The position numbers and the translations under genes were made by a program. A DNA stretch of 64,000 nucleotides from Roseiarcus sp963783175. Its GTDB lineage: Bacteria; Pseudomonadota; Alphaproteobacteria; Rhizobiales; Beijerinckiaceae. The stretch is from assembly GCA_963783175.1 (NCBI GenBank), contig CAWANG010000003.1, positions 216,470-280,469 on the forward strand, read 5' to 3'. Shown piece after piece: positions 8,898-18,119 of this stretch. Below the pieces are notes generated by a model, which was not told the DNA's origin, did not search any database, and saw only the letters and a program-made list of their open reading frames with translations. Each line of letters opens with the position of its first letter. The stretch's first letter is position 1.

Positions 8898-10499
8898 ATG
8901 GCAACCGATATCGTCAGGGTCGGGCGGGCGCTGCTTTCCGTTTCTGACAAGACGGGGCTCGTCGAACTCGCGCGCACGCTCGCCAAAGGCGGCGTCGAGC
9001 TCATCTCGACCGGCGGCACCGCGGCGGCGCTGAGCGGCGCCGGCCTCACGGTCGTCGACGTCGCCCAGATCACCGGCTTCCCGGAGATGATGGACGGGCG
9101 GCTGAAGACGCTGCACCCGCGCGTCCACGGCGGCCTGCTCGCGATCCGCTCCGAGCCGGCCCATCAGGCGGCGATGATCGCCAATGACATCGCGCCGATC
9201 GACCTCCTGGTCGTCAACCTCTATCCGTTCGAGGCGACGCTGAGGCGGAACGCCGCGTTCGAAGACCGTATCGAGAATATCGACATCGGGGGTCCGGCGA
9301 TGATCCGCGCCGGGGCAAAGAACCATGACGACGTGGTCGTGATCGTCGACGTCGACGACTATCCGGCATTGATCGCGGAATTGCAGCTGAACGCGGGGGC
9401 GACCAGCCACGCCTTCCGGCGCAGGATGGCGCAGAAGGCCTACGCGCGCACGGCCGTCTACGATGCGGCGATCTCCAATTGGCTCGCGCGGGAGGTTCAA
9501 GAGCCCGCGCCGAAATGGCGCGCCTTCGGCGGCGTCCTGCACGAAAACTTCGGCGCGCTGCGCTACGGCGAGAATCCGCATCAAAACGCGGCGCTGTACC
9601 TGACCGCCGAGACCCGCCCCGGCGTCGCGACTGCGCGCCAGGTCCAGGGCAAGGAGCTGTCGTACAACAACATCAACGACACCGACGCGGCCTATGAATT
9701 GGCGGCCGAATTCGATCCTGCTGAAAGCGCGGCCGTGGCGATCATCAAGCACGCCAACCCGTGCGGCGTCGGGCTCGGCGCAACGCTCCTCGAGGCCTAC
9801 GAGAAGGCGCTGGCCTGCGATCCGGTGTCGGCCTTCGGGGGAGTGATCGCGCTCAACCGGCGGCTCGACGCGGCGAGCGCGCGCAAGATCGTCGAGATGT
9901 TCACCGAGGTGATGATCGCGCCGGAGGCGGACGATGAGGCGGTGGCGATCGTGGCGGCGAAGAAGAACCTTCGGCTCTTGATCGCCGGCGCGTTGCCCGA
10001 CCCCGGTCTGCCGACAGTTTCCGTGCGATCGGTCGCCGGCGGCCTCCTGGTCCAGGACCGCGACAACGGCGCGCTCGACGACAAAGCGCTTAAGCCGGTG
10101 ACCAAGCGCAAGCCGACTTCGAGCGAAATGGCGGACCTAAGGTTCGCGTGGCGGGTCGCCAAGCACGTGAAGTCGAACGCCATCGTCTACGCCAGGGGCG
10201 GCGCGACCGTGGGCATCGGCGCGGGCCAGATGTCGCGGGTCGATTCGGCGCGCCTCGCCGCGCGCAAGGCCGAGGAGGCGGCCGCGTTCGCTGGCTGGCC
10301 CGAGCCGCGGACCCGAGGCTCGGTCGTCGCCTCCGACGCCTTCTTTCCGTTCGCCGACGGCCTCCTGGCGACCATCGAAGCCGGCGCGACCGCCGTCATC
10401 CAGCCGGGCGGATCGGTGCGCGACGCCGAGGTTATTGCCGCCGCCGACGCGGCGGGCATCGCGATGGTTTTTGCAGGGATGCGGCATTTCCGCCACTGA
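8898..10499 (+). CDS. purH: Bifunctional AICAR transformylase / IMP cyclohydrolase
   Basis: Catalyses the last two steps of purine synthesis (AICAR to FAICAR to IMP). The 533-residue product has the N-terminal IMP cyclohydrolase domain (ALLSVSDKTGL, STGGTAAAL, MMDGRLKTLHPRVHGG) and the C-terminal transformylase (YGENPHQNAAL, ELSYNNINDTDAA, IIKHANPCGV with the catalytic Lys-His). The frame is open from 8772, but ATG 8898 gives the usual N-terminus and follows a CGGGGCGA stretch. Isolated gene, fully intact. Confidence 0.97.
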   Translation: MATDIVRVGRALLSVSDKTGLVELARTLAKGGVELISTGGTAAALSGAGLTVVDVAQITGFPEMMDGRLKTLHPRVHGGLLAIRSEPAHQAAMIANDIAPIDLLVVNLYPFEATLRRNAAFEDRIENIDIGGPAMIRAGAKNHDDVVVIVDVDDYPALIAELQLNAGATSHAFRRRMAQKAYARTAVYDAAISNWLAREVQEPAPKWRAFGGVLHENFGALRYGENPHQNAALYLTAETRPGVATARQVQGKELSYNNINDTDAAYELAAEFDPAESAAVAIIKHANPCGVGLGATLLEAYEKALACDPVSAFGGVIALNRRLDAASARKIVEMFTEVMIAPEADDEAVAIVAAKKNLRLLIAGALPDPGLPTVSVRSVAGGLLVQDRDNGALDDKALKPVTKRKPTSSEMADLRFAWRVAKHVKSNAIVYARGGATVGIGAGQMSRVDSARLAARKAEEAAAFAGWPEPRTRGSVVASDAFFPFADGLLATIEAGATAVIQPGGSVRDAEVIAAADAAGIAMVFAGMRHFRH

Positions 10500-10541
10500 C
10501 AGGCGGCGCGCAGCATCGTCTCGCCCGCGATGCTCAGAAGG

Positions 10542-11078
10542 CTATTGGTCAGGCGAGACGATGACCGAGATCCGATTGTCCTCGACGCCGCTGAACTGCA
10601 GCGCAAGCGGGCCGGACGGCAGATCGAATTTGACGCTCTTGCGAGCGCCCTCGCATGCCGTCGCGCCGGTGAACGCTTTCGGGTGCAGGTAGTTTCCGCT
10701 GTCGAGGACGTCGATCCAAGCTGGCGACGAGATCGTGACCTTGTAGACGCCAGGTTTCGCCGGGGCGGCGAGAGTGAAATGGCCGGCGAACGCCTGCGGC
10801 GACTTCGGCGCCCGCTCCGGCGGCTTCGGCAAGCCGGCGCTGGCCAGCGGCTGAAGCTCAAGCGTCGTCGCGACGTTCAAGACGACCGCCCCGCCGTTGG
10901 CGAGCGAAGGCTTGTCCGGACGAGTGAGCGCCGCACGCTCGTTGTCGAGCGGCCATTTGAATCCGCCGCAGCCCGACCTCTCCTGCGCCTGGGCCAAGCC
11001 CGGCGCCGTGGCCAAGGCGACGGCCGAAAGCCCGACGGCCAAGAACCCCCGGCCCCAGAGCCATCGGCCAAGCGTCAT
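10542..11078 (-). CDS. Conserved periplasmic protein of unknown function
   Basis: A 178-residue exported protein; the signal peptide ends near residue 31 (GLAQAQ). The mature part has FKWPLDNERAAL, an all-beta pattern, WIDVLDSGNYLHPKAF and a likely disulphide pair (GCGGF and TACEGARKS). The start overlaps the stop of the preceding ctpA copy in an ATGA arrangement, so translation is likely coupled and a role in the same envelope process is a fair guess. I do not know a defined function for this family. Confidence 0.75.
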   Translation of the reverse strand: MTLGRWLWGRGFLAVGLSAVALATAPGLAQAQERSGCGGFKWPLDNERAALTRPDKPSLANGGAVVLNVATTLELQPLASAGLPKPPERAPKSPQAFAGHFTLAAPAKPGVYKVTISSPAWIDVLDSGNYLHPKAFTGATACEGARKSVKFDLPSGPLALQFSGVEDNRISVIVSPDQ

Positions 11079-12431
11079 TGCGAGGTCACGGCCGCGGGCG
11101 GATCGGGACTCCTCAGCGTCTCGGCCTTGGCGCCGTGCAGGAGCTCGACGGCCGCCTCGAGCTGCGTGTCCTTGTCGCGATCCGGGGGCACATAAGCGTC
11201 GGAGCCCTTCTCCTCCTCGTCGCCGTTCTTCAGATGACCGGCGAGCGAGGCTTCTCCCATGCTGGACACCTTGCCCTTCAGGTCGTCCGGGATGTTCTCG
11301 AGCACCCTGATGTCCGGATCGATCCCCTTCGCCTGGATCGAGCGGCCCGAGGGTGTGTAATAGCGGGCGGTCGTCAGCTTGATCGCGCCGTTCTCGCCGA
11401 GCGGCAGGATGGTCTGAACCGATCCTTTGCCGAACGAGCGCGTGCCGATCAGCGTCGCTCGCTTGAGATCCTGCAACGCGCCTGAAACGATTTCCGACGC
11501 CGAGGCCGAACCGCCGTTGATCAGCACGACAAGCGGCTTGTCCTGCGCCAGATTGACTCCGGAGCGGGCGCCGTAGTGCTGCCCCTGGTCGGGGGTTCTG
11601 CCGCGCGTCGAAACGATGTCGCCGCTGTCGACGAAGGCGTTGGTGATCTCGACCGCCTGATTGAGCAGGCCGCCGGGGTTGTTGCGCAGGTCGAGGATGT
11701 AGCCCTTCAATTTCGACGACCCGGGATCGGCGCGGAAATGATCGAAGGCCTTGCGCACCCCGTCGTACGCCTCCTGGTTGAACTGGGTGATGCGGATATA
11801 GCCGATGTCGCCGCCCTCGAGATGCGCCCGCACCGACTGGACATGAATGATCTCGCGGACGATCGTGAACTCCTTCAGGTCCCGGTTCGTGCCGCGCTCG
11901 ACCGTCAGCTTCACGCTCGACTTGGCGGGCCCGCGCATCTTGTCGACCGCCTCCTTGAGCGTGAGGCCTTTGACGGCGGTCTCGTCGATGCGGGTGACCA
12001 GATCGCCGGACATCATCCCGGCGCGCGCCGCCGGCGTATCGTCGATCGGGCTCACCACCTTGACGAGGCCCGCCTTCCATCATCACTTCGAGTCCGAGGC
12101 CGCCGAATTCCTCGCCCTTCATGCTGCTCTGGAAGTCCTGCAACGCCTTCGGATCAAAATAATTTGAATGCGGATCGAGCGACGCGAGCATGCCGTCGAT
12201 CGCCGACTTGATCAATTTTTCGTCATCGGGCTTATCGACATAGGTGTCGCGCACCTTGTTGAACACTTCGCTGAAGACCGCGAGCTTCTCGTTGGCGCCG
12301 CTCCCGGCGGCGCGCAACGCGTCGTGCGAAGCGCCCACCAGGAGCACGCCAGCAACAGCCCCACACGCAAGGTAGGAGAATCCTCTTCTCATCGAACGAC
12401 GCCCGGCTCCGTGCCCTCTGTTCGGCTGCAT
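11075..12431 (-). pseudogene. Second ctpA copy (S41 carboxyl-terminal protease), frameshifted
   Basis: This is a near-duplicate of the adjacent ctpA. The N-terminal part (12431 to about 12070) reads normally to GLGLEVMMEGG. An extra G at 12067-12068 then shifts the frame, and the rest (VVSPIDDTPAARAG onward, including NGGSASASE and SFGKGSVQ with Ser and Lys of the dyad) continues in another frame to 11075. Without that base the product would be a full exported S41 protease. The ATG overlaps the stop of ctpA (ATGA) and the stop overlaps the next gene (ATGA), so the operon layout is intact. Real decay and a sequencing error are both possible. Confidence 0.8.
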
Positions 12432-13843
12432 CAGTTCGGCTTGTCGCCGCCCGTCTGGCCGGGATCAGACGGCGTCGCCGGCGCAGCTGTCGCCGCGGGC
12501 GCTGCAGGTGGGTCGGTCTTTGCCGGGGCCGCATCGGCCTTGACCGCCGGCTCCGGATGTTTCACCCCGTGCAACAGGTCGATTGCGGCGACTAGTTGAT
12601 TGTCGTCCTTCTCCTCCGGCGGGACATAGGCCTGCGACGCCGATGTATCCTCGTCGCCGTTCGCGAGATGGCCCTTGAGCGAGGCCTCGCCCTTCATGTC
12701 GTCCTTGCCTTTGAGATCGTCGGGGACGTTCTCGAGCACCTTCACGTCGGGCTCGATGCCCTTGGCCTGGATGGATCGGCCCGACGGCGTGTAATAGCGC
12801 GCCGTCGTCAGCCGCAGCGCTCCGTCCTGGCCGAGCGGCATGATCGTCTGCACGGAGCCCTTGCCGAACGAGCGGGTGCCGATCAGCGTCGCGCGCTTGT
12901 GATCCTGCAGCGCGCCGGACACGATTTCCGACGCCGACGCCGAACCGCCGTTGATGAGCACCACCAGCGGCTTGCCGCCCGACAGATCGCCGCCCGGCTT
13001 GGCGTCGAAGCGCTGCGTTTCGTCGGCCGTGCGGCCGCGGGTCGAGACGATCTCGCCGTGATCGATGAAGGAATTCACGACGTCGATCGACTGGTCGAGC
13101 AATCCGCCCGGATTGTTGCGCAAATCCAGGATGTAGCCCTTGAACTTGTCGGCCGGAATCTCGCTATGCAATTTGTCCATCGCGCTCTTCAGGCCGTCCT
13201 CGGTCTGCTCGGTGAACTGAGTGATGCGAATGTAGCCAATGTCGCCGTCCTCGACATGCGAGCGCACCGACTGGACGTGAATGAGATCGCGGACGATCGT
13301 GAAGTCCTTGACCTCCTTTTTCGCGCCGCGGAGGATCTTGAGCTTCACCGGGGAGTTGATCGAGCCGCGCATCTTGTCGACCGCCTGATCGAGCGTCAGG
13401 CCCTGCGTCGATTGGTCATCGATCGCGGTGATGATGTCGCCGGACATCACGCCCGCCTTGGCGGCGGGCGTGTCGTCGATCGGCGTCACCACCTTGACGA
13501 GCCCGTCCTCCTGGGTGACCTCGATGCCGAGGCCGCCGAACTCGCCCTTCGTCTGGACCTGCATGTCGCGGAACGCCTTGGCGTCCATGTAGCTCGAATG
13601 CGGGTCAAGCGAAGTAAGCATCCCGTTGATTGCGGCCTCGATCAGCTTCAACTCGTCCGGCTTCTCGACATAGTCGTTGCGGATCTTGTCGAACACGTCG
13701 CCGAACAGGTTGAGTTGCCGATAGGTGTCGGCAGCCGCCGCATAGGCGGAAGGACTGACGAAGAGCAGGGCCTGCGGCGCCGTGGCGGCGGCCGCTGCTC
13801 CCAGAATCACGCCAAGTCCCAAATAACCGGTTTTACGAATCAT
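12431..13843 (-). CDS. ctpA: Carboxyl-terminal processing protease CtpA (S41 family)
   Basis: Periplasmic serine protease that trims C-termini of envelope proteins, often peptidoglycan hydrolases. The 470-residue protein has an N-terminal export/anchor segment (residues 1-37), a PDZ domain (about 100-185; DDTPAAKAGVMSGDII) and the S41 catalytic core with Ser303 in NGGSASASE and Lys328 in SFGKGSVQ. The tail from about 430 is Pro/Ala rich. ATG 13843 overlaps the stop of the EnvC-like gene (ATGA), which decides the start. The neighbourhood rsfS-rlmH-EnvC-ctpA is conserved in alphaproteobacteria. Confidence 0.95.
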   Translation of the reverse strand: MIRKTGYLGLGVILGAAAAATAPQALLFVSPSAYAAAADTYRQLNLFGDVFDKIRNDYVEKPDELKLIEAAINGMLTSLDPHSSYMDAKAFRDMQVQTKGEFGGLGIEVTQEDGLVKVVTPIDDTPAAKAGVMSGDIITAIDDQSTQGLTLDQAVDKMRGSINSPVKLKILRGAKKEVKDFTIVRDLIHVQSVRSHVEDGDIGYIRITQFTEQTEDGLKSAMDKLHSEIPADKFKGYILDLRNNPGGLLDQSIDVVNSFIDHGEIVSTRGRTADETQRFDAKPGGDLSGGKPLVVLINGGSASASEIVSGALQDHKRATLIGTRSFGKGSVQTIMPLGQDGALRLTTARYYTPSGRSIQAKGIEPDVKVLENVPDDLKGKDDMKGEASLKGHLANGDEDTSASQAYVPPEEKDDNQLVAAIDLLHGVKHPEPAVKADAAPAKTDPPAAPAATAAPATPSDPGQTGGDKPN

Positions 13844-15180
13844 CCGCGCGCCTTTTCGATGTCTGCCTTCGCCCACCACGGCCCCGGATCGATCGCCGTT
13901 CCGTCCTTGCGCAACTCGATATAGAGCACCGGACGCGCCGCGCCAACCGCCGCTGCGGTCGCCATGCGGACGGACCCGTTGCCCATCACGCCGATCGGTT
14001 CTCCTCCGAGGACGAACTCGCCGGACTCAACGCTGAGTCGATCCATGCCAGCGAGAAGCACATAATATCCTCCGCCGGCGTCCATGATCAAGAGTTGCCC
14101 GTAAGTCCGATACGGTCCGGCGAACAAGATCGACCCGTCGACCGGCGCGGAGACCGTCGCCCCGGCGGGCGTGGCCAAAGAAACCCCGCGTTCGGTTCCG
14201 CCAAGGCCGTCTGGCGAGCCGAACGTCTTCAATATTGCGCCCGCGGCGGGCAGCGGGACCTCGCCCTTGGCGTCGCCAAAGGCGATCTGGGGCTTCAGGC
14301 GCGCCGGATCAGCGCCGGGCGCGGCCCGCGCCCGCGCTTCGATTTCGGCCGCTGCGGCGGTCTCGGTTGCATGCGCTGCGGCCGCTGCGGCCTTGCGGGC
14401 GGCGTTTTCGCTGTCCAACCGGGCGATGAAATCCTTGAGCGACGTCGCCTGCCTACCGAGCTCGGCGGCGCGCTGCCGCTGCGAGCCGAGCGCGTCCTGG
14501 GCAGAGGCGAGGGACTGCTGGCGCGCGTCGATGAGAGCGCCGAGCCGCATTTTATCGACCGCCAGCGTTTGGCTTCTCTGGGTGAGTTCGTCGCGCTCCT
14601 TGGCAATCGAATCCCTGGTCCTGGCGAGGGCGTCGAGATCGCGGCGGACCGACTCGGTCTCCGACTTCAGTTCCGGTATGACCGCCCCCATTACGGTGGC
14701 GGCGCGCACCGCTTCCGACATGTCGTTGGGCTTGACGAGAATAGCGGGCGGAGGATCGCTGCCCATGCGCTGGAGGGCGCCGAGCACGTCCGCGATCACC
14801 GCGCGCCGGCTCTCGAGCGAGCGCGAGAGCTCGTCGGCCGTCGCGTTGAGACCCGCAAGTTTGTCGCCTGCCGCTGCGGCGTCGCGCTCGGCGTCCTGAA
14901 CCTTGGCCGTGGTCTCGATCAGCGCCGCCGCCAGCCGGGCCCGATCGGCGCGAACCGACTCGATTTCGGCCTCGATCGCTCGGCGCTGATCCTCCGATGC
15001 GCGCAGCGTGTCTTCGACCCCGCGCAGCTCGATCTCCTTGTCCGCGCGCTGTTGCTCGGTCGCCGCGGGCTGGGCGGGCGGAGCGGAATCGGCTCGCGCT
15101 TCCCACGCCGCGCCGAACAAGGCGACGAGGGCCGCGCTGCCTGCGGCGGCGCGCCTGAGGCGGCTTAAGCGTTGCGACAT
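13840..15180 (-). CDS. EnvC-like murein hydrolase activator (coiled coil plus degenerate M23)
   Basis: An exported 446-residue protein. The signal peptide (ending near ARADSA) is followed by about 250 residues of long coiled coil rich in Ala, Glu, Arg and Gln, then a C-terminal LytM/M23 domain (SLATPAGATVSAPVDGSILFA, GQLLIMDAGGGYYVLLAGM). The usual zinc-binding H-x-H is absent (VLLAGM, VLYIEL), as in EnvC-type activators that switch on amidases rather than cut peptidoglycan. ATG 15180 is preferred over TTG 15189. Coupled to ctpA, so the pair likely works on septal or lateral wall turnover. Confidence 0.85.
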   Translation of the reverse strand: MSQRLSRLRRAAAGSAALVALFGAAWEARADSAPPAQPAATEQQRADKEIELRGVEDTLRASEDQRRAIEAEIESVRADRARLAAALIETTAKVQDAERDAAAAGDKLAGLNATADELSRSLESRRAVIADVLGALQRMGSDPPPAILVKPNDMSEAVRAATVMGAVIPELKSETESVRRDLDALARTRDSIAKERDELTQRSQTLAVDKMRLGALIDARQQSLASAQDALGSQRQRAAELGRQATSLKDFIARLDSENAARKAAAAAAHATETAAAAEIEARARAAPGADPARLKPQIAFGDAKGEVPLPAAGAILKTFGSPDGLGGTERGVSLATPAGATVSAPVDGSILFAGPYRTYGQLLIMDAGGGYYVLLAGMDRLSVESGEFVLGGEPIGVMGNGSVRMATAAAVGAARPVLYIELRKDGTAIDPGPWWAKADIEKARG

Positions 15181-15220
15181 GCGGGGCAAGAATCACGAAA
15201 TCTAGCCAATATCGCGGCGC

Positions 15221-15703
15221 TCATCGGCGATGATAGGGATGACCGGCGAGAATCGTCATCGCCCGGTAAAGCTGCTCGCCGGCCATCACCCGGACGAGCT
15301 GGTGAGGCCAGGTCAGCGAGCCGAAGCTCACAACCCGATGGGCGGCGCCGCCAAGCGAAGAATCGAGCCCGTCCGGCCCGCCGATCGCGACCGCATAGAC
15401 CGGTCTCGACGCATCCCGGGCGCGGCCGATGTCGGCGGCCCATTCCTCGCTGGTGGTCGGCGGCCCTCGTTCGTCGAGCAAGACCAACGCGCCGCCCTTC
15501 GGCACGGCCGCCAGGATCGCGACGCCTTCCTCGGCCCGCCGTTCGTCCGGCCGGCGGGCCCGCAATTCGCCGATCTCGCGAAAATCGACGCCGGCGAGGC
15601 CTGCGCTCCGCGCGCCCCCCGCCAGTCGCTTGAGGTAACGATCAAACAGCAAACGCTCCGGCCCCGCCTTGAGCTTGCCGACGCAAACCAGCGCGAGGCG
15701 CAT
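15221..15703 (-). CDS. rlmH: 23S rRNA (pseudouridine1915-N3)-methyltransferase RlmH
   Basis: A SPOUT-class methyltransferase of 160 residues. It shows the knot motifs LVLLDERG, AIGGPDGLD and SLTWPHQLVRVMAGEQLYRA and ends with HPYHRR, the classic RlmH tail. It modifies helix 69 of assembled ribosomes. It lies 15 bases downstream of rsfS and is co-directional with it, so the two are probably one transcript with the envelope genes that follow. Confidence 0.95.
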   Translation of the reverse strand: MRLALVCVGKLKAGPERLLFDRYLKRLAGGARSAGLAGVDFREIGELRARRPDERRAEEGVAILAAVPKGGALVLLDERGPPTTSEEWAADIGRARDASRPVYAVAIGGPDGLDSSLGGAAHRVVSFGSLTWPHQLVRVMAGEQLYRAMTILAGHPYHRR

Positions 15704-15718
15704 CGCTTCTTGGCCGCC

Positions 15719-16108
15719 TCAGCTCTTGCCCGCCTCTCCCGGCCGATCCGCGCTCCACATCTTTTCGAGGTTATAGAACCGGCGGACATCCGGACGGAAG
15801 ATGTGGACGATGGCGTTCTGCGCATCGAGCAGGACCCAGTCGCACAGCGGCATTCCCTCGACCTTCGGCGACGGAAGGCCGGCGTCGCGGCAGGCCCTTA
15901 CCACCCGGTCGGCGATCGCGCCGACGTGCACGCTCGAACGGCCGGAAGCGATGATCATCCGGTCGGCGAGCGTCGTCCTGCCGAAAAGATCGATCGAAAC
16001 GATGTCTTCGGCCTTGGCGTCTTCGAGTCCTTCAACGATGATCTGCGACAAGAGGTCGGCTGTCGGCGCCTGGCCGGAACTGGCCGAACTGCGGGCGGCG
16101 GGCGCCAC
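15719..16108 (-). CDS. rsfS: Ribosome silencing factor RsfS
   Basis: Binds ribosomal protein uL14 and blocks subunit joining in starvation. The 129-residue protein has the DUF143 core: VEGLEDAKAEDIVSIDL, DRMIIASGRSSVHVGAIAD, PLCDWVLLDAQNAIVHIF and the RRFYNLEKMW end. The likely start is GTG 16108, with no obvious ribosome binding site. In relatives nadD usually lies just upstream; here the upstream gene is an oxidoreductase, so the usual order is broken. Confidence 0.93.
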   Translation of the reverse strand: MAPAARSSASSGQAPTADLLSQIIVEGLEDAKAEDIVSIDLFGRTTLADRMIIASGRSSVHVGAIADRVVRACRDAGLPSPKVEGMPLCDWVLLDAQNAIVHIFRPDVRRFYNLEKMWSADRPGEAGKS

Positions 16109-16228
16109 AGCAGGGAGAGACGAAAGTGTCAGCGTCGCGTTCCTCTTTGCGCGGGCCGATTCTCACCCCGCATTGGGAAACATGCGACTTCGGCCTCCTC
16201 TTTTCAAGCTCGGCGTGCGGCGGGGAGC

Positions 16229-17227
16229 TCACGTCGTCAGAACGATCTTGCCGACGTGCTCGGCGCTCTCGATCCGCTCATGCGCCTTCGACGCCTCGGC
16301 CAAGGGAAAAACCGAATCGATGACCGGCCTCAAGCGGCCAGCTTCCAGGAGCGGCCACACCTTGGCTCGCAGGGCCTCGGCGATGACCGCTTTCTCCGCC
16401 GGCGAGCGCGGCCGCAAGGTGGAGCCGGTATGGATGAGGCGCTTGGCCATGATCAGCCTCAGATCGACGGTCGCCTTTTGACCCCTAAGGAATGCGATCT
16501 GCACAATTCGTCCGTCGACGGCGGCCGCCGCATAGTTGCGCTCCACATAGTCGCCGCCGACCATGTCGAGAATGACGTCGGCGCCCCGGCCCGCGGTCGC
16601 CTGGAGAGTGAGGGCGACGAAATCGTGCTTGCGATAGTTGACGCCGAGATCGGCGCCAAAACGCTCGCATCGCGCCGCCTTTTCGTCCGATCCGGCGGTG
16701 GCGAGGACGCGGGCGCCAAACGCCTTGGCGAGCGCAATCGCAGTCGTGCCAATGCCGGAGGTTCCGCCGTGCACGAGCAGGGTTTCGCCGGCTTTCAGGC
16801 CCCCACGGGAAAAGACATTCGTCCAGACGGTGAAATAGGCTTCCGGGATTGCCGCCGCCTCAATCGCGGTGAGGCCGGCGGGGATCGGCAAGGCGTTGGT
16901 TTCATGCGCGACGCAGTAGTCGGCGTAGCCCCCGCCGGGAACCAGCGCCGTCACCCGCGCGCCCAAGCGATGAGCCCTGGCGTTCGGCCCAAGCGCCACG
17001 ACTTCGCCGGCGATTTCGAGGCCGAGAACGTCGGTCACGCCGGGCGGCGGCGGATAATTTCCCTGACGCTGGTGGACATCGGGCCGATTGACGCCTGCGG
17101 CTTCGACCCGAACCAGAATCTCGCCCTCGGCCGGGTCGGGGCGCGGGCGCATCTCAATTCGCAGCGCCTCCGGACCGCCCGGGCGCGGCGCAACCACGGC
17201 GCGCATGGTCTCGCTTTGGTCAGCCAT
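16229..17227 (-). CDS. NAD(P)H quinone oxidoreductase, zinc-independent MDR family (PIG3-like)
   Basis: A 332-residue medium-chain reductase. The N-terminal GroES-like fold carries EAAGVNRPDVHQRQG and PPPPGVTDVLGLEIAGEV; the Rossmann nucleotide site reads LVHGGTSGIGTTAIALA. The zinc-binding cysteines of alcohol dehydrogenases are absent, which fits the quinone-reductase/PIG3 branch. I chose ATG 17227 because GGGGAGGATCAC precedes it and it avoids overlap with the GST gene ending at 17248. With the GST it forms a likely detoxification pair; the true substrate is unknown. Confidence 0.88.
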   Translation of the reverse strand: MADQSETMRAVVAPRPGGPEALRIEMRPRPDPAEGEILVRVEAAGVNRPDVHQRQGNYPPPPGVTDVLGLEIAGEVVALGPNARAHRLGARVTALVPGGGYADYCVAHETNALPIPAGLTAIEAAAIPEAYFTVWTNVFSRGGLKAGETLLVHGGTSGIGTTAIALAKAFGARVLATAGSDEKAARCERFGADLGVNYRKHDFVALTLQATAGRGADVILDMVGGDYVERNYAAAAVDGRIVQIAFLRGQKATVDLRLIMAKRLIHTGSTLRPRSPAEKAVIAEALRAKVWPLLEAGRLRPVIDSVFPLAEASKAHERIESAEHVGKIVLTT

Positions 17228-17247
17228 GTGATCCTCCCCGCGCTCGG

Positions 17248-17886
17248 TCAATCGCCAAGCGCGCCAGCCTGCACACCATCCTGCGGCGGCGCGGCGCGAA
17301 AAGCCGGAAGCGCCTCGGCGCGGGCGCAGAACGCCGCGAGATTACGATAGCGTTTCGTCTCGACAAGGTCGGCCAGAATGCCTTCCGTAAAACCGAAGGC
17401 GCAGACGACCGAAATATCGGCCAGGCCCAGTTCGCCGCTGATCCAGCCGGACCGGGGCAGTTCGGCGTCGAGCGCCCCCAGGCCCGCGGTCAATTGGCCC
17501 ATGACCCTGTCGATCCACGGCTCGTGCCGCTTTTCGGGCGGGCGCAGGGCCCGCTCGTAGTGGCGCTGGACCGCTTTTTCCATCACCGTGAGCGCAAGGC
17601 CGGTCGCGCGCAGCGCCCGGAGGCGCGCGGGCGCATCGGAAGGCGTCAGCGCCGCTATCCGTGGATCGACGCCGGCGAGATAATCGAGAATGACGCTGGA
17701 ATCCATCAGCGCCGTCCCGTCGTCGGCGATGAGCGTCGGCGCTTTCAGAAGCGGGTTGAGGTTCGAGAACTGGTCGATGTGCCGGAACAGCGATATTGGC
17801 CGATGCGTGAACGGAGTCCTTGCGACGATGAGCGCTATCGCCACCCGGCGCACATACGGCGAATCAAGCATTCCGATCAGTTGCAT
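17248..17886 (-). CDS. Glutathione S-transferase
   Basis: A 212-residue GST. The N-terminal thioredoxin-like domain starts MQLIGMLDSPYVRRVAIAL, with Ser in the usual catalytic position (DSPYVRR), and has NPLLKAPTLI with the cis-proline and MDSSVILDYL for glutathione contact. The C-terminal helical domain includes ELGLADISVVCAFGF. ATG 17886 is set by GAGGAC a few bases ahead. The gene ends 20 bases before the quinone reductase start, so the two are one unit. Confidence 0.9.
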   Translation of the reverse strand: MQLIGMLDSPYVRRVAIALIVARTPFTHRPISLFRHIDQFSNLNPLLKAPTLIADDGTALMDSSVILDYLAGVDPRIAALTPSDAPARLRALRATGLALTVMEKAVQRHYERALRPPEKRHEPWIDRVMGQLTAGLGALDAELPRSGWISGELGLADISVVCAFGFTEGILADLVETKRYRNLAAFCARAEALPAFRAAPPQDGVQAGALGD

Positions 17887-18119
17887 GCGGTCCTCGTCGG
17901 TGCGGAGAGGCGACGGGCGAAAGAGGCGGAAAATGCATTGCGGGGCGCCCAATTCCCAAGATACGGCTGGGCCGCGGAATCGCCAAGCGTGAGCGCCCCT
18001 TTTCGGAAACGGGAAAACCGCCGCGGGCGCCAAGCTTGCGCTCGCCAAGCATGCGCGCTAACTAGCCTCCCGCCCGTCCGACCGCAACGCGGGCGTCCAA
18101 AGCGAGCGAAACAACAGAT

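Noticed and set aside
10542..12431. A single leftward open frame of 629 codons
   Set aside because: It joins the first part of ctpA copy 2, a nonsense middle (Arg/Gly-rich shadow of the true frame) and the downstream periplasmic gene. The real parts are annotated separately.
15230..17350. Rightward open frame of 706 codons opposite rlmH, rsfS and the reductase
   Set aside because: Arg/Gly/His-rich shadow caused by high GC; the genes on the other strand have clear family motifs.
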